DNA of 64,000 nt, taken from Reyranella sp. Its GTDB lineage: Bacteria; Pseudomonadota; Alphaproteobacteria; Reyranellales; Reyranellaceae. How positions within the stretch are numbered: position 1 is the stretch's first letter; each line of letters opens with the position of its first letter. The translations under genes were made by a program, and so were the position numbers. Positions 1 through 8,113 of the stretch are shown here, in pieces. The stretch lies in NCBI RefSeq assembly GCF_004297265.1, contig NZ_SCUT01000040.1, positions 62,001-126,000 of the forward strand, read 5' to 3'. The notes below the pieces were generated by a model, which saw only the letters and a list, made by a program, of their open reading frames with translations, was not told the DNA's origin and ran no database searches.

Positions 1-417
1 AAGCGCCTCGAACTTGGCCTGGTAGATGTCCCGCCGGCCCTCTTTCGGGACGTCCGGCAGCAGCGGATCCCACAGCACGCGCCCGTCACAATACTCCATT
101 ATATAGAAAGGCGTGCCCACGACGCTCTCGTCTTCGCTGAGCGCGTAGGCCCGCGGGGTCGGCACGTCGGTACGATTGAGGGCCGAGATCACCCGGAACT
201 CGCGGTCGACCGCGTGAGCCGAGGGCAGCAGCTTGCCGGGCGGCTTGCGGCGCAGGACGTAGCGGCGGCCGGCGCCGTCGGTCAGCCGGTAGGTCGGGTT
301 GGACTGGCCTCCCTTGAACTGCTCGGCGCGGACCGGCGGCACGAAGCCCTCGACGTTGCCGGCCATGAAACGGCCGAGCGATTGCTCGTCGAACCGGTGC
401 TTTTCCTGCACCGCCAT
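1..417 (-). CDS. Phosphotransferase family protein (aminoglycoside phosphotransferase fold), N-terminal part
   Basis: Only the first 139 codons are present; the gene runs off the left edge. Residues about 25-45 hold the glycine-rich GGQSNPTYRL loop followed by YVLRRKPPG, the nucleotide-binding strand and lysine of the APH/ACAD10-type phosphotransferase fold. Further on there is an SAHAVDREFRVI helix and a hinge-like FYIMEYCDGRVL. Proteins of this type often sit with acyl-CoA dehydrogenases and may phosphorylate hydroxyacyl-CoA substrates; the substrate here is unknown. I chose the ATG at 417 because the homologous part starts there. An in-frame ATG at 477 would add 20 residues (MNGRSGGFRVS...) that look less protein-like. 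The gene diverges from the TauE/SafE gene. Confidence 0.82.
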   Translation of the reverse strand, partial: MAVQEKHRFDEQSLGRFMAGNVEGFVPPVRAEQFKGGQSNPTYRLTDGAGRRYVLRRKPPGKLLPSAHAVDREFRVISALNRTDVPTPRAYALSEDESVVGTPFYIMEYCDGRVLWDPLLPDVPKEGRRDIYQAKFEAL

Positions 418-541
418 CGTGCCGATATAGTCCTCGCCCCGCCGTGACACCCGAAAGCCTCCTGAACGACCGTTCATATTGGCCAGGAGTTTGCTCGCCC
501 GGCGGAGCGCATGCAATATCGACCAACGGGGACATTGACGC

Positions 542-1357
542 GTGGAAACGCTCGTTTCGGCCTACCCGCCGGCTGCCTGGGCGGCACTGCTTGGGACGGG
601 CATTCTCATCGGCCTGCTGGCCGGGCTTCTGGGCGTCGGCGGCGGCATCGTCGCCGTCCCGATCCTGCTGGAAATCTTCGAATTCATGGGTATTTCGAGT
701 TCGCTCGCGGTGTCGCTGGCGGTCGGTACGGCCCAGGCCAGTATCCTCATCGCCTCGACCACGGCCGCTGCCGCCCATTGGCGGGCCGGCACGATAGACC
801 GCGAGCTGGTCCGGTCCTGGCTGCCGGCCCTGATGGTCGGGGCCATCATCGGATTGGCCTTGGGACCCCTGGCGCCGTCGCACGTGCTCACCAGCCTGTT
901 CGCGGCGGTCGCTGCCGCCCTGGCCGTCAAGATGGCGGCAGGTGACCGCCTCATTATTGGGCATCGTCAGCCTCAGGGGCCGCTTGCCCACGTGCCTCCG
1001 ACGCTGGTTGGCGGGCTGGCCGCAGCGGTGGGCGTGGGTGGCGGGACATTGAGCACGCCCGTGCTGACGCTCTTCTCATTTTCCATCAAGCGCGCGATCG
1101 GTGCGGGCGCGCTGTTCAATCTCGTGATCGCGGTGCCTGCGACCCTCGTTTTCCTGTCAATGGATCTGGACACGCCGGGCCGGCCGGCCGATGCGCTAGG
1201 CGATGTCGCCCTGTTTTGCGTTGCGACCCTCTCGCTTCCGGCGCTCTTTGTCGCGCCGATCGCGGCGCGGTGGTCATCACGCGCGCCCGTCTCTGTGCTG
1301 CGGCGCTTGTTTGCGCTTTGCCTGGCCGTAATCGCAGTCCGTCTGCTGCTTAGATAG
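542..1357 (+). CDS. Sulfite exporter TauE/SafE family membrane protein
   Basis: A 271-residue integral membrane protein with about eight hydrophobic segments arranged as two similar halves. Each half begins with a glycine-rich helix: GLLAGLLGVGGGIVAVPILL near residue 25 and VGGLAAAVGVGGGTLSTPVL near residue 155. This duplicated GVGGG pattern is the hallmark of TauE/SafE (DUF81) permeases, which move sulfite, sulfoacetate or other small organosulfur or organic anions. The start is a GTG (read as Met). No sulfur-metabolism gene lies next to it, so the substrate cannot be given. A 125-nt gap separates it from the TctB gene. Confidence 0.88.
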   Translation: METLVSAYPPAAWAALLGTGILIGLLAGLLGVGGGIVAVPILLEIFEFMGISSSLAVSLAVGTAQASILIASTTAAAAHWRAGTIDRELVRSWLPALMVGAIIGLALGPLAPSHVLTSLFAAVAAALAVKMAAGDRLIIGHRQPQGPLAHVPPTLVGGLAAAVGVGGGTLSTPVLTLFSFSIKRAIGAGALFNLVIAVPATLVFLSMDLDTPGRPADALGDVALFCVATLSLPALFVAPIAARWSSRAPVSVLRRLFALCLAVIAVRLLLR

Positions 1358-1482
1358 TGCACTTAGCACTTGTATTGAACTTGGCTCTTGGGCAAAGCGG
1401 CCGAATTGTGTTTAGCTGTCCGCGGCCCAGGGGTTCGGGCCCAACAGCACATTGAAGACTACGCGTTTCTGGGGAGGCATCG

Positions 1483-1932
1483 TTGAATCGATTCCTGAGC
1501 AAGGACTTCCTGTCCGGGCTGATGTTCATTGGCTTCGGATTGGTCGCACTCTATTTCGGGCAGAAACTCGCCCTCGGCACGCCCGTGCGCATGGGGCCGG
1601 GCTACGTGCCGCGGATGCTCTCATTGACGTTGTTGGGGCTGGGAGTGTTGGTCTGCATCATTGCCGTCGTAAGCGGCAGCGAGCCGGTCGAACGGCCGAA
1701 ATGGAAGCCGATCACTCTGGTGACCCTCGGGATCATCTGCTTCGGGCTGCTGTTCGAGCGGGCCGGACTGATTCCGGCCCTTGTCGTCCTGATCATGGTC
1801 GCCTCGCTCGCGGGTGAGGAATTCAAGCTCACGGAGGTGATCGGCAACATCGTCGTCCTCTCCGTCCTCTGCACGCTCGTCTTCAAGGTCGGGTTAGGCA
1901 TGAATATCTACATCCTGCGCGGAGTCTGGTGA
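1483..1932 (+). CDS. tctB: Tripartite tricarboxylate transporter small membrane subunit TctB
   Basis: A 149-residue protein with four hydrophobic segments, the size and topology of the TctB subunit of tripartite tricarboxylate transporters. The N-terminal part has the typical FLSGLMFIGFGLVALYFG helix followed by a GPGYVPRML turn. It starts with TTG at 1483, behind a clear GGAGG six bases upstream, and ends 1 nt before tctA. TctB helps the large TctA permease and a periplasmic TctC protein import a carboxylate using an ion gradient. No tctC gene is present in this cluster, so the binding protein must be encoded elsewhere. It is the first gene of the catabolic operon running to 6046. Confidence 0.9.
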   Translation: MNRFLSKDFLSGLMFIGFGLVALYFGQKLALGTPVRMGPGYVPRMLSLTLLGLGVLVCIIAVVSGSEPVERPKWKPITLVTLGIICFGLLFERAGLIPALVVLIMVASLAGEEFKLTEVIGNIVVLSVLCTLVFKVGLGMNIYILRGVW

Positions 1933-1933
1933 G

Positions 1934-3442
1934 ATGGAACTGCTCGACAATCTCGCACTGGGCTTCAGCGTCGCCTTCTCCTTCCAGAATCTGACCTACG
2001 CGTTGCTGGGCTGTCTGCTCGGCACGCTGATCGGCGTTCTTCCCGGTATCGGCCCGGTGGCGACCATCGCCATGCTGCTGCCGATCACCTTCCACCTGCC
2101 GCCGACGGCCTCGCTGATCATGCTGGCCGGCATCTACTACGGCGCGGCCTATGGCGGTTCGACGACCTCGATCCTGGTCAACCTGCCGGGCGAGGCCTCC
2201 TCGGTCGTGACCTGCCTCGACGGCTACCAGATGGCGCGCAACGGGCGTGCCGGTGCAGCGCTGTCGATCTCCGCCGTCGGCTCCTTCTTCGCCGGCACCG
2301 TCGGCACGATCATCATCGTGCTGTTCGCGGAACCGCTGACGCGCATGGCGCAGAAGTTCGGCCCGGCTGATTATTGCTCGCTGATGGCGCTCGGCCTGGT
2401 GGCGGCTGTCATCCTGGCCAGCGGCTCGGTGGTCAAGGCGATCGCCATGATCTTCCTCGGCCTGCTGTTCGGCCTGGTCGGCACCGACGTGAACACCGGC
2501 GCCCAGCGCTTCACCTTCGACATTCCGGAGCTGAGCGACGGCATCGACTTCGCGCCGATCGCCATGGGCCTGTTCGGCATCGCCGAGATCGTGGTGAACT
2601 TGGAGAGACATCTCACGCGCACCGGCGGCACCATCAAGGTGACGTCGTTGTGGCCGACCATGGAGGAAGTCCGGCGGGCCGTTCCGGCGGCCCTGCGCGG
2701 CACCTTCCTCGGCGCGGCGCTGGGCGTGCTGCCGGGCGGCGGCCCGACCCTGGGCGCCTTCTCGTCCTATACGCTCGAGAAGAAGATCTCGAAGAACCCC
2801 GGCCAGTTCGGCAAGGGCGCGGTCGAGGGCGTCGCGGCGCCGGAGGCGGCGAACAATGCCGCCGCCCAGACCTCGTTCATCCCGATGCTGACGCTGGGCA
2901 TCCCGTCCAACGCCGTGATGGCGCTGATGGTGGGCGCCATGATCATCCAGGGCATCCAGCCGGGCCCCGAGGTCATGACCAAGAAGCCGGACCTCTTCTG
3001 GGGCATGATCGCCTCGATGTGGATCGGCAACGCCATGCTGGTGATCATCAACCTGCCGATGATCGGCATCTGGGTGAAGCTGCTGACCGTGCCCTATCGC
3101 TTCCTGGCACCCGCAATCCTGCTGTTCTGCTGCATCGGCGCCTACAGCCTGCAGAACAGCACGTTCCACGTCATGCAGGTCGCGATCTTCGGCGTGCTGG
3201 GCTACGTGTTCGTCAAACTGGGCTGCGAAGGGGCGCCGTTCCTTCTGGGCCTCGTGCTGGGACCGCAGATGGAGGAATACTTCCGGCGCGCCATGCTGCT
3301 TTCGCGCGGCGACGCCATGGTCTTCCTCCAGCGTCCGATCAGCCTGGGCCTGCTCATCACGACGGCAGTGCTGCTGTTGCTGATGGCCTTGCCAAGCTTC
3401 AAGAGGGCGCGCAAGGAAGCATTCGTGGAAGAGGAGGGCTAA
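1934..3442 (+). CDS. tctA: Tripartite tricarboxylate transporter permease TctA
   Basis: A 502-residue polytopic permease with about 11-12 membrane segments. Two related loop motifs, GVLPGIGPVATIAMLLP near residue 35 and GVLPGGGPTLGAF near residue 260, mark the internal duplication of the TctA family; NLPGEASSVVTCLDGYQMA near residue 95 is another family signature. TctA forms the transport channel for citrate-like or other organic acids in the inner membrane. It is translationally close to tctB. The next genes encode a lyase, a cupin and a CoA transferase, which suggests that the imported acid is activated as a CoA thioester and cleaved in the cytoplasm. The substrate is inference. Confidence 0.95.
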   Translation: MELLDNLALGFSVAFSFQNLTYALLGCLLGTLIGVLPGIGPVATIAMLLPITFHLPPTASLIMLAGIYYGAAYGGSTTSILVNLPGEASSVVTCLDGYQMARNGRAGAALSISAVGSFFAGTVGTIIIVLFAEPLTRMAQKFGPADYCSLMALGLVAAVILASGSVVKAIAMIFLGLLFGLVGTDVNTGAQRFTFDIPELSDGIDFAPIAMGLFGIAEIVVNLERHLTRTGGTIKVTSLWPTMEEVRRAVPAALRGTFLGAALGVLPGGGPTLGAFSSYTLEKKISKNPGQFGKGAVEGVAAPEAANNAAAQTSFIPMLTLGIPSNAVMALMVGAMIIQGIQPGPEVMTKKPDLFWGMIASMWIGNAMLVIINLPMIGIWVKLLTVPYRFLAPAILLFCCIGAYSLQNSTFHVMQVAIFGVLGYVFVKLGCEGAPFLLGLVLGPQMEEYFRRAMLLSRGDAMVFLQRPISLGLLITTAVLLLLMALPSFKRARKEAFVEEEG

Positions 3443-3474
3443 GGCCCCTCCTCCAATAGATCCGGAGGAAGACC

Positions 3475-4431
3475 ATGTCGGACCTGCCCAAGCGCGTGAC
3501 CATCGACGAGGAGGGTCCTCGCGAGGGCTTCCAGTCCGAGAAGAAGATGATCCCGGTGGCCGACAAGGTCCGTCTCATCGAGGCGCTGGCGGACACCGGG
3601 TTGAAGCGCATCGCCTGCGTTTCCTATGTCAACCCGAAGCGCGTGCCGACCATGGCCGACGCCGAGGAAGTGGCCTCCAGGATCGATCGCAAGCCCGGCG
3701 TGCAATACAGCGCGCTGTGGCTGAACCAGCAGGGCCTCGAGCGCGCGCTTCGGGGCCCCCTGCATGTCGACGGCGGCGTCCGTGTCACCGCCTCCGACAC
3801 CTTCTCCCGCAAGAACATCGGCAAGTCGGTGCCCGACGCCATGGTCGAGCAGCGTATGTCGCTCAAGACCTTCAAGGACCGCGGGATGCCGGTCGAATGG
3901 GGCGTCATCCTGGGCGCGTTCGGCTGCAACTACGAGGGCGAGCTGTCGACCGAGCTGATCCTGCAGCGCGTGCAGCTGGCGCTCGACGAGGCCGAGCTGG
4001 CCGGCTTCAAGCTGAAGGGCATCAAGCTCACCGACGCGATGGGCTGGGCCACCCCCGCCTCCGTCGAACGGCTGATCGGCGCCGTGCGCTCGAAATGGCC
4101 CGATCTCGAGATCGCGCTGCACCTCCATGACACGCGCGGCACCGGCGCGGCGGCTGCCTATGCCGGCCTGCGCCTGGGTGTCACCCGGTTCGACGCCTCG
4201 GTCGCGGGCCTGGGCGGTTGTCCCTTCGCCGCGACCGACGGCGCCGCCGGCAACATCTGCACCGAGGACTTCGCCTTCATGTGCGAGGAGATGGGCGTGG
4301 AGACCGGCCTCGACATCGACCGCCTGATCGAAGTTGCCAAGCTGGCCGAGGAGATCGTCGGCCGTCCCCTGCCCGGCCACGTGATGCGCGGCGGCACGTT
4401 GAAGGCGGCACGTCGCAGGGTCGCGGCATGA
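3475..4431 (+). CDS. Hydroxymethylglutaryl-CoA lyase family protein
   Basis: A 318-residue DRE-TIM metallolyase. Near the N-terminus, DEEGPREGFQ takes the place of the DxxxRDGxQ active-site strand. Metal-binding HLHD lies at residues 216-219, and GLGGCPFAATDGAAGN contains the catalytic cysteine of the HMG-CoA lyase family at about residue 249. Members cleave a 3-hydroxy-3-methylglutaryl-CoA-like thioester to a ketone body or aldehyde plus acyl-CoA. The first motif has Glu where the classical enzyme has Arg-Asp, so the true substrate may be a related branched hydroxyacyl-CoA. A strong GGAGGAAG precedes the ATG, and the stop overlaps the start of the cupin gene (ATGA). Confidence 0.88.
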   Translation: MSDLPKRVTIDEEGPREGFQSEKKMIPVADKVRLIEALADTGLKRIACVSYVNPKRVPTMADAEEVASRIDRKPGVQYSALWLNQQGLERALRGPLHVDGGVRVTASDTFSRKNIGKSVPDAMVEQRMSLKTFKDRGMPVEWGVILGAFGCNYEGELSTELILQRVQLALDEAELAGFKLKGIKLTDAMGWATPASVERLIGAVRSKWPDLEIALHLHDTRGTGAAAAYAGLRLGVTRFDASVAGLGGCPFAATDGAAGNICTEDFAFMCEEMGVETGLDIDRLIEVAKLAEEIVGRPLPGHVMRGGTLKAARRRVAA

Positions 4432-4784
4432 ACGCCGAGACCCTGACCGGCCTCGCCCCGGACTCCACTTATGTCGACGTGAAGGACGTCCCGTGGCAGC
4501 CGACGCGCTTCCCCGGGATCGACTGGAAGATCCTGATGGAGCAGAGGGAGACCGGCCTCTCGACCGTACTGATGCGCTGGGCGCCCGGCGCCCGCCTGCC
4601 GAAACACGAACATGTCGCGATCGAACAGACCTACGTGCTCGAAGGTTCCTTTGCCGATCATGCCGGCGTCTGCCGGGCCGGCAACTATGTCTGGCGGCGG
4701 GCCGGCAGCCGCCACGATGCCTGGACCGACGAAGGCTGCCTCATGCTGGCCGTCTTCCTGAAGCCCAACACCTTCTTCGATTAG
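4428..4784 (+). CDS. Cupin domain-containing protein (ChrR-like single cupin)
   Basis: A small, 118-residue single-domain cupin. The first cupin motif, with likely metal ligands His60, His62 and Glu66, appears as PKHEHVAIEQTYVLEGSF. The second motif region is CRAGNYVWRRAGSRHDAWT. The start ATG overlaps the TGA of the preceding lyase gene by 4 bases, so the two are translationally coupled. Cupins of this kind act as small dioxygenases, isomerases or ligand sensors. In this operon it may rearrange or process the imported organic acid, but nothing in the sequence fixes the reaction. Confidence 0.85.
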   Translation: MNAETLTGLAPDSTYVDVKDVPWQPTRFPGIDWKILMEQRETGLSTVLMRWAPGARLPKHEHVAIEQTYVLEGSFADHAGVCRAGNYVWRRAGSRHDAWTDEGCLMLAVFLKPNTFFD

Positions 4785-4861
4785 AACCGGTCCGCGACCT
4801 CTGCTAATGCTCCCCACAGCAGCCCGCCCCGTCGAGGCAGGCGCCAGGGAGGCAGAGGCAT

Positions 4862-6046
4862 ATGTCAGGCGTTCTGGAAGGCATCCGCGTACTCGATTTC
4901 GGCCGCTACATCGCCGGTCCGTTCTGCGGCACGATGCTGGCCGATCTCGGCGCCGAGGTGATCCGCGTCGAGAAGCTCGAGGGCAGCGAGGATCGCTGGG
5001 TGACTCCGGTCGTCGAGGGCGGTGAAGGCGCCATGTTCCTCCAGATGGGGCGAAACAAGCTCGGCCTCACCCTGAATCCGATGAAGCCCGAGGGCCGCGA
5101 GATCGTGAAGAAGCTGGTCGCGACGTCCGACGTGGTGATCGCCAATCTGCCCTACGAAGACCTGCAGAAGATGGGCATCGACTACGAGAGCCTCTCCGCC
5201 ATCAATCCCCGGATCATCCTCGCCACCACCTCGACCTTCGGCTCGGAAGGCCCCTACAAGACGCGCGTCGGCTTCGACACGATCGGCCAAGCGATGTCGG
5301 GCGCCATGTTCCTGTCGGGCGACGGCGACACGCCGACCCGCATGAACGCCCCGTTCGTCGATTTCGGCACGGCCCTCCTCAACACCGTGGGTGTGCTGGC
5401 CGCCCTCATGGAGCGCACCAGGAGCGGCAAGGGCCAGAAGGTCGAGACCGCCCTGCTGCGGACGGCCATCAACATCACCAATGGCCACCTCATCGAGCAG
5501 GCGATGCTCAACCTCAACCGCATCGCCACCCTCAATCGTGGCTTTACCGCGGGACCGTCCGACACCTTCAAGTGCAAGGACGGCTGGATCTACGCCATGA
5601 CCATCGGCCAGCCGCTGTTCGTGCGCTGGTGCCGGCTGATGGGCGACGAGAGCCTGGCCGCCGATCCGCGCTTCAAGGACGATCTCGCCCGCGGCGACAA
5701 TGGCGAGGCGCTGTCGGCCATCATGCAGAAGTGGTGCGATACCAGGACCGTCGCCGAGGCGCTGGCGGCCCTCGAGGCCAACCGCATCCCGGCCGGCCCG
5801 GTCTACACGCCGCAGCAGACGCTCGACGACCGGCACGTCCAGGAAGCCGGCTTCTTCCATTCGATGGACTATCCCGGCGCCAGGATGGGCGTGCCGGTGC
5901 TGCAGGAGCCGGTGAAGCTCTCCCGGACCCCCCTCACCATCCGCCGCCGCGCGCCGACACTGGGCGAGCATACGGAACAGATCTTGCAGGAACTGGGCTA
6001 TGATCCGGCCGTTATCGCCAAATTGAGGGCCGACCGGATCGTCTGA
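4862..6046 (+). CDS. CaiB/BaiF family III CoA transferase
   Basis: A 394-residue protein covering the full CaiB/BaiF fold. It opens with GVLEGIRVLDFGRYIAGPFCGTMLADLGAE, split here only by its natural turn, and has the nucleotide/CoA-binding GRNKLGLTLN strand near residue 65. NAPFVDFGTALLNT contains the probable catalytic Asp167, which forms the acyl anhydride and then the enzyme-CoA thioester. Family III enzymes move CoA between carboxylic acids. As last gene of the TctAB-lyase-cupin group, it probably activates the imported acid. GGGAGG lies upstream of the ATG. Confidence 0.92.
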   Translation: MSGVLEGIRVLDFGRYIAGPFCGTMLADLGAEVIRVEKLEGSEDRWVTPVVEGGEGAMFLQMGRNKLGLTLNPMKPEGREIVKKLVATSDVVIANLPYEDLQKMGIDYESLSAINPRIILATTSTFGSEGPYKTRVGFDTIGQAMSGAMFLSGDGDTPTRMNAPFVDFGTALLNTVGVLAALMERTRSGKGQKVETALLRTAINITNGHLIEQAMLNLNRIATLNRGFTAGPSDTFKCKDGWIYAMTIGQPLFVRWCRLMGDESLAADPRFKDDLARGDNGEALSAIMQKWCDTRTVAEALAALEANRIPAGPVYTPQQTLDDRHVQEAGFFHSMDYPGARMGVPVLQEPVKLSRTPLTIRRRAPTLGEHTEQILQELGYDPAVIAKLRADRIV

Positions 6047-6098
6047 GGGGCTGATCCGGTGGCTCCAAAAGGCGTATAAGGGACCGGGAGCCTCGCTG

Positions 6099-6806
6099 AT
6101 GCGTCGTCGTCTGATCCTTGCGCTGTCGATCATGGGCTGCGGCTCGGCCGCCGCCCAGGCCACTTCGGATTTCCCTTACGGTCCCAACCACGTCTTCGCC
6201 GCCTTCCGCAACGGCGAGAAGATCGGCACGCATTCCCTGAGCTTCCAGCAGAACGGCGACAAGCGCACCGTCACCACGTCGATCGACTTCGCGGTGAAGG
6301 CGATGGGCTTCGTCATGTATCGCTACAATCATCGCGGCCAGGAAATCTGGAACGGCAACACTTTCGAGTCGATCGCCACCCAGACCGACGACAACGGCAC
6401 CAGGTACACGCTCAAGGCCAGACATGAGCCAGGTGGAGTGTCCGTCGTGCGCGAGGGCGATGGCGCCGGCCCCAGGGTCGCCGCCAATGATGCGGGCTTC
6501 CAGCAGGGCATGGCCAAACAGGTCACCCTGCCGGCCAACACGCTGCCGACGACGCATTGGAACCTGAACCAGGTGAAGCAGTCGGCCATCCTCAACACCC
6601 AGAACGGTGCGCTGGCGAAAATCCGGGTCACGCCGCGGGGCCGCGAGACCATCAAAACCGCCAGCGGAAAGTCCCTCGAGGCGACGCGCTATTCCTATTC
6701 GGGCGATGTCGAGATGGACCAGTGGTTCGACGACCGGGGCCGCTGGGTGAAGGCTTCTTTCAAGGCTTCCGACGGATCGACGATCGAGTACATACTGCAG
6801 GAATGA
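6099..6806 (+). CDS. DUF6134 family secreted protein
   Basis: A 235-residue exported protein with a Sec signal peptide of about 21 residues (MRRRLILALSIMGCGSAAAQA). The mature part is rich in beta strands: NHVFAAFRNGEKIGTHSLSF, a FVMYRYNHRGQEIW segment, and the closing strands SYSGDVEMDQWFDDRGRWVKASF and DGSTIEYIL. This pattern fits DUF6134, a periplasmic beta-barrel-like family of unknown role resembling DUF3108 proteins. Its stop overlaps the next start (ATGA), so it is cotranscribed with the two genes that follow. No enzymatic motif is visible. Confidence 0.8.
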   Translation: MRRRLILALSIMGCGSAAAQATSDFPYGPNHVFAAFRNGEKIGTHSLSFQQNGDKRTVTTSIDFAVKAMGFVMYRYNHRGQEIWNGNTFESIATQTDDNGTRYTLKARHEPGGVSVVREGDGAGPRVAANDAGFQQGMAKQVTLPANTLPTTHWNLNQVKQSAILNTQNGALAKIRVTPRGRETIKTASGKSLEATRYSYSGDVEMDQWFDDRGRWVKASFKASDGSTIEYILQE

Positions 6807-7186
6807 CCCCTGCAGATCGTTTCGCGAAGCTGCCCGCTCTCCTCGCCGACGATGCCGACCTGCTGCGTCGCGGCCGCTGGCTGACCGTCGAGTGCAGGAT
6901 CGACATCGGAGCCGAGCCTTTCCATCTGACGCTAGAGGACGGCGTCCTCGCCTCCCTCGAGCGCGGGCCGCGCCTCATGCGATCCACCGCCTTCACCGTA
7001 CGCGGCACGGAAGAGGCCTGGCGGTGCCATTGGAAAGAAATGCCCGAGCCGGGTTGGCACGACCTCTTCGCCCTCACCAAGCGTGGCGCCGCCTCGCTGG
7101 AAGGCGACCTCCGGCCGCTGCTGCAGAACCTGCAGTACTTCAAGGATCTCCTGGCGCTGCCGCGCCGCCTGCCGGAGGCCTCCTGA
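6803..7186 (+). CDS. Conserved hypothetical protein, SCP2-like
   Basis: A 127-residue soluble protein without signal peptide or membrane segment. The middle (ECRIDIGAEPFHLTLEDGVLASLERG) is a two-strand pattern as in SCP2/sterol-carrier folds, and the C-terminal helix (RPLLQNLQYFKDLLALPRR) resembles the helix that closes a lipid pocket. That assignment is inference. The gene is coupled to DUF6134 upstream (4-base overlap) and to the alpha/beta hydrolase downstream (1 nt apart). Three genes in one unit, a periplasmic beta protein, a lipid-carrier-like protein and a hydrolase, suggest handling of a hydrophobic ester. Confidence 0.7.
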   Translation: MTPADRFAKLPALLADDADLLRRGRWLTVECRIDIGAEPFHLTLEDGVLASLERGPRLMRSTAFTVRGTEEAWRCHWKEMPEPGWHDLFALTKRGAASLEGDLRPLLQNLQYFKDLLALPRRLPEAS

Positions 7187-7187
7187 C

Positions 7188-8042
7188 ATGGCGCCCGTTC
7201 TCGACCCCATGGTCGGTCGCTACGTGCGGCTCGACATCGACGGCACGCCTCATCGCATTTATTTCGAAGAAGCGGGACAAGGGATTCCCCTCGTCTGCCT
7301 GCACACCGCCGGCGCCGACAATCGACAGTTCCGTCATCTGCTGGCCGATCCGGAGATCACGCGCCGCTACCGCGTGCTGGCCTTCGACATGCCGTGGCAC
7401 GGCAAGTCGACGCCGCCCGACGGCTGGGAGAAGACCGAGTACCGACTGACCACCGCGTCCTACACGGCCGCCATTCGCGCGTTCTGCCAGGCCCTCGAAC
7501 TCGACCGGCCCGTGGTGATGGGCTGCTCCATCGGTGGCCGCATCGTGCTCAACCTCGCGATCGCCCATGCCGCCGAGTTCCGGGCGCTGGTCGCCTTGGA
7601 GGCCGCCGACTTCCAGCAGCCCTGGTACGACACGGCGTGGCTGCACCGTCCCGACGTCCATGGCGGCGAAGTCTGCGCCGCGCTGATCTCCGGCCTGATC
7701 GCGCCCCAGAGCCCGCCGGTGAGCCGTCACGAGACCTTGTGGATGTACATGCAGGGCGGCCCCGGCATCTTCAAAGGCGATCTCTACTTCTACCGGGTCG
7801 ATGGCGACCTGCGCGAGAAGGTGAAGACGATCGACACGAAGGTCTGCCCCCTCTTCCTGCTGACCGGCGAGTACGACTTCTCCTGCACCGCCGAGGACAC
7901 GCTGCGCACGGCGGCGCAGATCCCGGGCGCACGGGTGCAGGTCATGAAGGAACTGGGCCATTTCCCGATGAGCGAGAACCCGGCCAAATTCCGGGAGTAC
8001 ATCCTGCCGGTGCTGGAGAAGATCGCTTCAACAAAAGGTTAG
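7188..8042 (+). CDS. Alpha/beta hydrolase
   Basis: A 284-residue alpha/beta hydrolase. The oxyanion region is LVCLHTAGADNRQFRHLL near residue 35. The nucleophile elbow is GCSIGG with Ser114, the acid is the aspartate in LLTGEYDFSC, and the catalytic histidine is in KELGHFPMSENP near the C-terminus. The fold and size fit esterases or C-C hydrolases of the meta-cleavage type; the substrate is unknown. I start at ATG 7188, directly after the upstream stop, because the residues before it are the other gene read in a second frame. The TAG stop lies 7 nt before a palindromic repeat. Confidence 0.9.
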   Translation: MAPVLDPMVGRYVRLDIDGTPHRIYFEEAGQGIPLVCLHTAGADNRQFRHLLADPEITRRYRVLAFDMPWHGKSTPPDGWEKTEYRLTTASYTAAIRAFCQALELDRPVVMGCSIGGRIVLNLAIAHAAEFRALVALEAADFQQPWYDTAWLHRPDVHGGEVCAALISGLIAPQSPPVSRHETLWMYMQGGPGIFKGDLYFYRVDGDLREKVKTIDTKVCPLFLLTGEYDFSCTAEDTLRTAAQIPGARVQVMKELGHFPMSENPAKFREYILPVLEKIASTKG

Positions 8043-8049
8043 CAGTCAC

Positions 8050-8113
8050 TGGAGCGCGCCACTCCAATGGCGCTCATGTCTTGCTGGTCGACGAAGCTTG
8101 AGCGCAACTGGAG
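8050..8113. repeat. Left part of palindromic repeat copy 1 (split by IS element)
   Basis: The left arm TGGAGCGCGCCACTCC starts at 8050, 7 nt after the TAG of the hydrolase gene. A 26-nt loop follows, then the first half of the right arm (AGCGCAACTGGAG) ending at 8113. The rest of the right arm (TTGCACGCTCCA) lies at 9574-9585, beyond the inserted element. Rejoined, the copy matches the complete copies at 41751-41825 and 53766-53826, with about four mismatches between its arms. Confidence 0.88.

Noticed and set aside
1883..3169. Long open frame on the minus strand opposite tctA (428 codons)
   Set aside because: It is rich in His, Gln, Asp and Arg with no fold pattern, as expected for the antisense of a GC-rich membrane protein gene. 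The plus-strand frame has clear TctA motifs.
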